Below, piece by piece: positions 8,049 to 13,127 of a DNA stretch of 13,127 nucleotides. Source of the DNA: Pavlovales sp. CCMP2436 (Eukaryota > Haptophyta > Pavlovophyceae > Pavlovales); assembly GCA_026770615.1 (NCBI GenBank), contig MU631612.1:87310-100436 (forward strand), written 5' to 3'. The position numbers and the translations under genes are program-made. Numbering within the stretch: position 1 is the first letter of the stretch; each line of letters opens with the position of its first letter. The notes under the pieces were generated by a model. That model made no database searches. It was not told the DNA's origin and was given only the letters and a program-made list of their open reading frames with translations.

Positions 8049-10608
8049 CTACTCGTCGTCGACGCGGGCGAAGCCGTACCACGTCTTGGTGCGTGCGCGG
8101 CCCTCCATCATCCTGGGCAAGCAGTCGAGCCCGCCGTTGAAGCGCTGCGACATGAACCACCCGAAGCTTATGGCGTTCTTTCATTGCAGCTCGCCTGTGC
8201 TTGCAGCCACCTTCATCTTGTTAAACATCTCCTTTACGGAACGGCCCTCTTGGGCAGCTGAAGCATCCACCCTCCAGTTGGGCGTAGATGCACTAGCAGG
8301 CGTGCTCGAGGAGCATTGCGAAATGTACTCCTTTTTGCCGTCATAGCGGGCGTCGAGCATAGCGTACTGCCCCTTGCGCTTGCAATAGTGTGCATACAGA
8401 GCTGCGACGAGTGCTGCGAGGTAGCGCGGGTCGGTGTCGAAGAGGCCCTGGACGTACTGTTCATCCGTGAATGCCGCGTAGACTTTGACATGCGCCTTCT
8501 GGCCGTACGCAGCCTTGGCTTGCTCGGCCGAGCGCACGAATTTGGACGGCATGCGCACGGCGATAATCCTGTCGGAGAGGCGCCTCGTCAAACGGCTTGA
8601 AATCGAGGCGGCTGTTTGTCAGCAGCACCACGAGCCCGCAGAACTTGGTTTCGATTTCGTGGCCGTACTTTTCCGAGCAGCAGATCGAGACACCGTTGCC
8701 TCCACTCAGGTCTTTGTAGGCGTTGCCGTCCAGGATGCCGTCGACCTCCTCGGTGACGACGATCGCGGCCCCCTTTGCGCGCTCCCACGAATCGTTGTTG
8801 CCGCTGAGCCCTCGCCCGCCTACGGCGAGCGCCTCGGCCTTCACGACAAGTGCCGGGGCGGCCTTCCGCAACAGCGAGAAGAAAAGCGATTTGCCCTCGG
8901 CTCCGGCGCCATTCAGCGCGATGAACTCGCGGCGCTTGTGCTTGCGCTCAAAGAATGCAGCGCAGACGCGGTCGAGCACGGTGTCACGAATGGGCCCAAT
9001 GAGATGGACTCGAACACAGAGACTACGTTCTTCGCGATGCACTGCAGCTCGGTCTCGCTCGCGCCAGGCGGATCGAAGCACTTGCGTAGCTGCACATGGC
9101 TCGTGTTGATCGCGTAGGTTGGCGGCATCCATTTGCGCTCCTGGTCGCACATGTAGTGCCTGGCCCACTGCAGAAGCTCTTGGTATACGTGCGGTGCAGG
9201 GATCGGCCATTGCAGCACCGCGTTGCTCTAGTTGCGCTGCTCGGGCGAGATGGCCGTGTGCGAGTCCGTCTCGAGGTCGAGCATCTGCCCGTGCGAGAAG
9301 GGCATTGAGTGCGGCGCATCATGTAGCCACTGGCGAAGACCGTCCCTGGCACCGTCGAGGGCGCATCCTTGGTGGTAAAGTCGTCAAGCTCGTCATAGAG
9401 CCGCGTATTTCTGGGGTCCATGCCGAGCTTACCTTCGAGTCCTTGGCGTACTCCTTGAGGCCGTACCTGTCCTTGCTCCATATACCGTCGGCCGTGTCGC
9501 GCACTACGAGGACGCGCTCCTCGTCTGACGGAGAAACGACAAACCACGGCTGATCGAAGCACTGTGCCGCCAGGTCGACAATAGCGGCTGCCTTTGTCGG
9601 CCGCGGGTGATCGTCCTCTGCGAAGAGCGCGTCTGCTGCCATGGCTGCCTCCACGGTGAAGCAATACCTGCCAGTCGCAGGGTCGAGCGGCGGCTCAAAC
9701 TGCTTGACGCGCGCCACGAGCCCCAGACCGAGCTTGTGCTTAACCGCCGCACTGGCCTCAATGGCGATCGCAGCGAGGTCTAGCGGACGCATGTCGATGT
9801 CTTGCTTGAGCTGGTGCGTGCCATCGTAGATGCGGCCGACGCAGAGCAAACCCTCGCGCTCAAAGGTCTCGACTACCACGGAGAGCGCGCAGTCCTCCAG
9901 CGTGTCCACGGCTGCGCGGCACTTCTTCCATGGAGGCGTACTCGCCGAGGACCGCGCGGATCTGCGCTGAGAGCTCGCTCGCAAAGAGAGCACGGTCGAG
10001 CGAGCGCATCTCTGAGCGCAGCGCGTGCAGGCTAGGGTGCCACGTGCCCATGTCCTGCGAGTAGCCGTTCATCACCTTAGAGACCATCTCCCTGTGGCAG
10101 CAGGCGTGCTTGAGCCAGGCGTCACGGTCGTGCACGATTGCCTCGAGCTCTGGCGCCTCGAAGCCCACGACCTGGCAGAAAGCCAGGCAGATCGTCGGCG
10201 CGCTCCGTTCGAAATCAACGTCCTCCACGGCCTCGTGGCAGAGCAGCGCACGCGCTCCCATCGACAAGTGCTGCACCGAAGCGCTCTTTGCATAGAAGCG
10301 CCCGAGGCCGCGGATACGGTACCCGTGCGCGAAGTAGAAGGCACTCGCATCCCGCTCGGAACTCGACAATATCTCGAGCAAATGGAGCACGAGCGGCTTG
10401 AGCTTGCGCGCGGCCTTCAGCATCTTGCCCGACTCATAGACGTCGACGTACTCGCACTTCGTCTCGTTCGCAGACGGCCCGTACGTCTGCAGAGCGAGCA
10501 TGATCTTGGCGCGGTCGACCTGCCTGCCATCCGTCGGCGCGGTGTTCTTTGGGAATTGTCAGCATGGCTGTCGGTAATGCTGCGCTTGCCGCTTTGTCCT
10601 TTCATCAT
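8049..10608 (-). pseudogene. D5-type primase / SF3 helicase relic, viral-type, multiply frameshifted
   Basis: Homology-like sequence runs unbroken from ATG at 10608 or 10605 to TAG at 8049, about 850 codons. In order: an N-terminal segment with GRLYA-like GRFYAKSASVQHL (about 10303) and DVDF (10211-10222, like the DIDM...H..I motif of these proteins); a middle part; a D5_N-like stretch (HVYQELLQWARHYM); Walker A GAGAEGKS (8887-8910); Walker B AIVVTEEVD (8740-8766); motif B' KDLSGGNG...SEKYG; sensor LVVLLTN (8614-8634); FDEA then RR (about 8577-8592); and C-terminal ISFGWFMSQRF. Such proteins unwind and prime DNA at replication forks of giant viruses, virophages and polinton-like viruses. The reading changes frame near 10550, 9923, 9428, 9305, 9010 and 8585, with stops TAG 9228-9230 and TGA 8181-8183. 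It cannot give a working protein as read; sequence error could account for only part of this. Confidence 0.8.
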
Positions 10609-10845
10609 TTGGTTTAATCGACCGCGTGTCGCCTAACGGCCTAGGCCTCGGAACTCACCTCTCGTCGCGAGGGATTCCGAGGGCTCTGGCAGATATCGGG
10701 ATGATATACCAGCACAACATTCAGAACAGTCAGACGCCAGCTTGAATCCCTATCATAAACATATAAATTACATATTCAACCAGTCCTTCCACCGCGCCCC
10801 CGCGCTGCGGCCCGAGCCCTGCACGCGCAAACGAGTTCTAGACAT
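10609..10845. other. Spacer upstream of the D5-like relic, no gene seen
   Basis: This is the 5' flank of the relic on the minus strand. It contains no recognisable viral promoter motif and no supported frame. Confidence 0.45.
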
Positions 10846-11033
10846 TCAAAACCATCGCTCGTTTCCCAGCGATACGTCACCGCTGGGATCACTAATGGAC
10901 TCGCTTGCTCGCGCACTGTCGGGCGGCCCCGCGTTGCGCAGCGACTCCAGCGCTTTGTTTTCGGCTTCCTCATCATCCACCACTTCTACCAGCTCCCCAC
11001 TTCGGCGTAGCTCGTAGGAGCCCGCCTTGGAGC
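10846..11033 (-). CDS. Likely terminal exon of an unknown minus-strand gene
   Basis: On the minus strand an acceptor-like GGCTGATCTTAG ends at 11034, followed by an open frame of about 61 codons ending in TGA (10846-10848). The peptide is acidic and protein-like (ELRRSGELVEVVDDEEAENK, then ALESLRNAGPPDSARA). There is no start codon apart from an internal GTG, so it reads as a last exon rather than a whole gene. No domain is recognised, and upstream exons on the minus strand were not identified. The frame also contains an 8-bp palindrome (10864-10871 with 10881-10888). Confidence 0.4.
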
Positions 11034-11089
11034 GCTAAGATCAGCCTGACTTGAACTTGAAACGTACCGCCAGCCCGAAAGCCCCTACA

Positions 11090-11103
11090 TTATATATATA
11101 AAG
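11090..11103 (+). promoter_or_regulatory. TATA-like element
   Basis: ATTATATATATAAAGA is a near-consensus TATA box, about 55-65 bp before an ATG at 11159 on the plus strand. It may equally be a chance AT run. Confidence 0.3.
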
Positions 11104-11158
11104 ACCTATTTCGCTAGTTAAGTAATTTATACGTCACGGTCACTTCAAACTATCTGGG

Positions 11159-11407
11159 ATGTCGGATCAGTCAGAGTACCAATGCCAGTATCAGCCTTTC
11201 CTTGGACTGCTGTCGGATTTCAAAGCGGGAAAGCCACTGGGGCTGCCCGCTCCTACTTCCTACTTCGAATCCCATCCCCCACCCGCCCGCCCAGGATTCG
11301 CAGCGCGAAATAGTTGCGAGAGAGCGAGCGATCGACGGTCCAGTGCCACCGAGAGGAAGGAGCGACCTTGGAAGATCTGCTGGTCTCTGTTAATTAATAT
11401 TTATTAA
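11159..11407 (+). CDS. Small hypothetical open reading frame
   Basis: Eighty-two codons from ATG 11159 (MSDQSEYQCQYQPFLGLLSD) to a TAA in AT-rich DNA. The frame sits behind a TATA-like site. A possible short intron (GTCTCT at about 11383 to AACAG at 11424) would extend the frame further. The first 25 residues look protein-like; the rest is Pro/Arg/Ser-rich without a domain. I do not recognise it, and support is weak. Confidence 0.22.
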   Translation: MSDQSEYQCQYQPFLGLLSDFKAGKPLGLPAPTSYFESHPPPARPGFAARNSCERASDRRSSATERKERPWKICWSLLINIY

Positions 11408-11424
11408 CATTTTAAACCCAACAG

Positions 11425-11611
11425 GATTCCGAGCCCTCGAGCGCTTTGGCGGTTAGCTCCGGTTAGCGGTTCTCGCCCGCTGCGCTTGCACAATTTTCAT
11501 CTTGCGAGCTCACGTTGGCGCCCAAAACCTTTGCGACCCCCTCGGCCCTCGGCCGCCTTGCGACACATTCTCGTATTTCTGCGCAATAAATGCATGCATT
11601 TGCAACGCTAG
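11425..11611. other. Spacer, no gene seen
   Basis: GC-rich DNA without a supported feature. If the optional intron before it is real, it would be coding on the plus strand. Confidence 0.3.
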
Positions 11612-11612
11612 A

Positions 11613-11748
11613 CATGCTAAGAGACGATTGTGGACGGTGCGCCGCCGCCAGGTCATGCTAAGCGTCGGATTTGAACCGCGCCTGGCACGTTAAGAGATCT
11701 GATAAGGGTTTCAAATGGGCCGCGCCTGACATACTAAGAGACGGTTGC
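11613..11748 (+). repeat. Irregular minisatellite, CATGCTAAGAGACG-type unit
   Basis: Four degenerate units start at 11613, 11654, 11686 and 11730 (CATGCTAAGAG, CATGCTAAGCG, CACGTTAAGAG, CATACTAAGAG). Each is followed by a GATTTGAA- or TTTCAAAT-like part and CCGCGCC. The spacing is 41, 32 and 44 bp. The last unit supplies the TAG stop of the minus-strand CxxC protein. Confidence 0.6.
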
Positions 11749-12189
11749 AGTCGGTACTCTGAGTATGCCTATCGCCTCCTGGGCCTGAGCAAGCGTCGCA
11801 TGGCCGTTGTGCATTGCGTTGCCGACGAAGCGCGCGACGAATTCGATAGTGTCCTCCGTGTGCGCCAGCCCTTGGTTGCGCTTCACCGGCGTGTGCAGCA
11901 ACTGGTCCGGGTCCGTCGCGGGGCGGAAGTCATACCTCGTGACAGCGCACGCTGGGTTCGTTTTGTACAGCTCGACGAAGCGCTTCCTTCTTGGGAGCTC
12001 GCTTTGCTTCGACGAGAGGTTTGCGTGCGACGAGCACACAGGGCAACGGCGAATCTTATCGTGCCCGTGGAGCTCCGGCATACCACAGCCGTGATCTACC
12101 GCCCTCTTCAGCTTCTCATAGCAGGGTGTGCAGTAGTTCTTGAGCATCACCCGTCCTGTCTCGCCACCGCACGCGTGGCACTTGTGCAT
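11734..12189 (-). CDS. Small protein with three CxxC pairs (possible zinc-binding)
   Basis: A 151-residue frame starts at ATG 12189 and ends with TAG at 11734-11736. The N-terminal third carries C4-x2-C7, C20-x2-C23 and C49-x2-C52, with His/Cys residues between (H33, C35, H41, H43, H55), a pattern that could bind one or two zinc ions. The rest (RKRFVELYKTNP, FRPATDPDQLLHTP, FVARFVGNAMHNG) is mixed and protein-like, ending LRVPTATVS. The open frame extends to a GTG at 12198, but ATG 12189 is the conventional start; an acceptor-like CTGGGGCACAG just upstream leaves room for a 5' exon. I do not recognise the family. Neighbouring inverted repeats suggest a mobile-element gene, but no recombinase motif is visible. 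Confidence 0.5.
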   Translation of the reverse strand: MHKCHACGGETGRVMLKNYCTPCYEKLKRAVDHGCGMPELHGHDKIRRCPVCSSHANLSSKQSELPRRKRFVELYKTNPACAVTRYDFRPATDPDQLLHTPVKRNQGLAHTEDTIEFVARFVGNAMHNGHATLAQAQEAIGILRVPTATVS

Positions 12190-12213
12190 CTTGCTCACAC
12201 TGTTCTGTGCCCC

Positions 12214-12294
12214 AGAAAAAAATCAGCTCGAAGCTCCGACGAAAGGCTTCGAGGATAGTGGAAGTTGGTGGGGGTTGGTGGGGGCTGATTTTTT
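12214..12294. repeat. Nested hairpin upstream of the CxxC gene
   Basis: AAAAAATCAGC near 12216-12226 pairs with GCTGATTTTTT at 12284-12294. Inside it CTCGAAGC (12227-12234) pairs with GCTTCGAG (12246-12253). A TGGTGGGGG repeat lies in the loop. Confidence 0.6.
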
Positions 12295-12516
12295 CGCGTA
12301 CTGAGAGGCCCACTGCGGACCCCTCATTTTGGTGGGAGATGAAGGATTTTCACCCAAAAAGTATTTCCGTGGGCGATCATCCCGTCCCGCTGGATATGGA
12401 GTCACCGTTGTGACTAACAGATTGAAGAACAAAATCTCAAGTCTTTTTTTGAGAGAAATCCTTCATACCCCACCAGAATGAGGGGTCTGCAGTAGGCCTC
12501 TCATTACGCGAGCAAA
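12288..12516. mobile_element. MITE-like element with 55-bp inverted repeats
   Basis: The arms 12295-12349 and 12456-12510 match as reverse complements at 49 of 55 positions. They begin CGCGTA and contain GAGAGGCC, GACCCCTCATT and ATGAAGGATTT. The interior of about 106 bp has no coding capacity. Outside each arm, after 6-7 T- or A-rich bases, lies a near-identical 12-mer: TGGTGGGGGCTG at 12276-12287 and TGGTGGGGGTTG at 12517-12528. This could be a target-site duplication, though the left side has a second copy at 12266-12277. Confidence 0.65.
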
Positions 12517-12628
12517 TGGTGGGGGTTGCTTAACTTTTGTTCGCGCACCGGACACGGATATTCCTCTAAAGACACCGTAAGTATACCTTTTGCATATTCG
12601 ACTGCCAGACGGGCGAGAGGGGGCGCGG

Positions 12629-12694
12629 AGCCATGTTAGAATCCACTTTGGCTTTTGTGGTTCTGCCAAAGGTCTCCCCGACGCCTTAGGAGCA
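12629..12694 (+). repeat. 66-bp dispersed repeat, copy 1
   Basis: Matches 12950-13015 in the same direction at about 54 of 66 positions, including CTTTGGCTTTTGTG and CCGACGCCT. Confidence 0.75.
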
Positions 12695-12949
12695 GAATAT
12701 GAAGCAGAATAGGCCAACCATACGTAAGATAGCGCATGGGACGACCGATGCGCTGACCTTCCCAGCTCATGCCCTTACGTCTTCGGGCTGCAAGTCGAGG
12801 GACGTTAAAACAATAAAATAATAATAAAGTAATGGGGGAACGTTTAAATAATAATAACATCTACAGAATAGGTATAAATAATGTTAGAATTCTTCGTTAA
12901 ATATGTTGTATCGATGAATACAAATACTAACGAATTCTCAATATATGAA
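12695..12949. other. AT-rich spacer between repeat copies
   Basis: No gene. Low-complexity AATAAT-type DNA lies at about 12810-12880. An imperfect inverted repeat around GAATTC (about 12888-12905 with 12921-12940) is the only structure. Confidence 0.5.
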
Positions 12950-13015
12950 AGCCATGCTGAAATCAACTTTGGCTTTTGTGATCCTGCCGAAGGTATTTCC
13001 GACGCCTAGGGAGCA
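12950..13015 (+). repeat. 66-bp dispersed repeat, copy 2
   Basis: Direct copy of 12629-12694. Its right half (12986-13017) is also the left arm of an exact inverted repeat with 13089-13120. Confidence 0.75.
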
Positions 13016-13017
<2 letters not shown>

Positions 13018-13057
<40 letters not shown>

Positions 13058-13088
13058 TGCTCTATATATATATATATATATATATATA
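13018..13088. repeat. (TA)n tract with a central AAGTGCTC
   Basis: Two alternating TA runs (about 13019-13054 and 13063-13087) flank an AAGTGCTC at 13055-13062, a partial copy of the arm end. Such tracts are prone to slippage and to assembly errors. Confidence 0.85.
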
Positions 13089-13120
13089 AGTGCTCCCTAG
13101 GCGTCGGAAATACCTTCGGC
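13089..13120 (-). repeat. Inverted partial copy of the 66-bp repeat
   Basis: These 32 bp are the exact reverse complement of 12986-13017, so the window ends in a palindrome around the (TA)n tract. Confidence 0.85.
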
Positions 13121-13127
13121 AATATAT

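Noticed and set aside
1155..10568. A 15-mer (AATTGTCAGCATGGC) shared at 1155-1169 and 10554-10568
   Set aside because: The match does not extend, and a 15-mer shared once in 13 kb is possible by chance.
3266..10608. Stop-codon reassignment (TAG and TGA as sense)
   Set aside because: The ABC gene and the D5-like relic both end with TAG at the expected C-terminus, and single-base frameshifts also occur. Decay or sequence error explains more.
11654..11690. tRNA-like T-loop (GGTTCAAATCC on the minus strand)
   Set aside because: The T-stem does not pair, no acceptor or anticodon arm is found, and the motif is not kept in the other minisatellite units.
12810..13127. Telomere or chromosome end
   Set aside because: (TA)n and AATAAT runs are simple AT repeats. 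No telomeric G-rich hexamer or heptamer array is present.

Overview
This window reads as nuclear DNA of a eukaryote, most likely a unicellular alga or similar protist. A coding exon ends at a clean GT-AG intron, coding DNA is GC-rich, spacers are much more AT-rich with (CA)n, (TA)n and poly-T tracts, and there are several transposon-like inverted-repeat elements plus a relic of a viral-type replication gene. A haptophyte or stramenopile alga is my guess for the host, held weakly; nothing here fixes the species.

Layout, left to right. Positions 328-677 (+) hold the last two exons of an ABC transporter (ABCB/MDR type). About 914-3243 is a 2.3 kb transposon-like element whose ends are imperfect inverted repeats of about 130-140 bp. 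It carries a frame-broken gene for a Lys/Ala-rich protein with a possible UBA-like start, and a shorter element seems to share its left end. Only 22 bp beyond it comes a large minus-strand gene (6780 down to 3266) that encodes, in order, a U-box, a protein kinase domain and about 13.7 ARM-type repeats of 48 residues. Its reading frame is kept over 3.5 kb apart from five in-frame TGA/TAG codons and one single-base frameshift.

Positions 6781-8048 hold no gene I can support, only short repeats, a 35-bp inverted repeat and a long poly-T. Positions 10608 down to 8049 (-) are a full-length but broken D5-type primase/SF3 helicase of the kind carried by large DNA viruses, virophages and polinton-like viruses. 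It has about six frameshifts and two internal stops, and an A-rich tract lies about 57 nt past its stop on the coding strand. Then come a likely terminal exon of another minus-strand gene (11033-10846), a TATA-like site, a minisatellite and a 151-residue minus-strand protein with three CxxC pairs (12189-11734).

The last 900 bp are dominated by a MITE-like element (12288-12516), a 66-bp repeat family present as two direct copies and one inverted partial copy, and a (TA)n palindrome at the window edge.

The genes do not form a pathway. The window looks like an accessory, repeat-rich locus in which a signalling/ubiquitin gene and a viral replication gene are both decaying or mis-sequenced. The internal stops in both are TAG or TGA only, and each is one C-to-T step from CAG or CGA. 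This may reflect cytosine methylation and deamination, or base-calling error at methylated cytosines.
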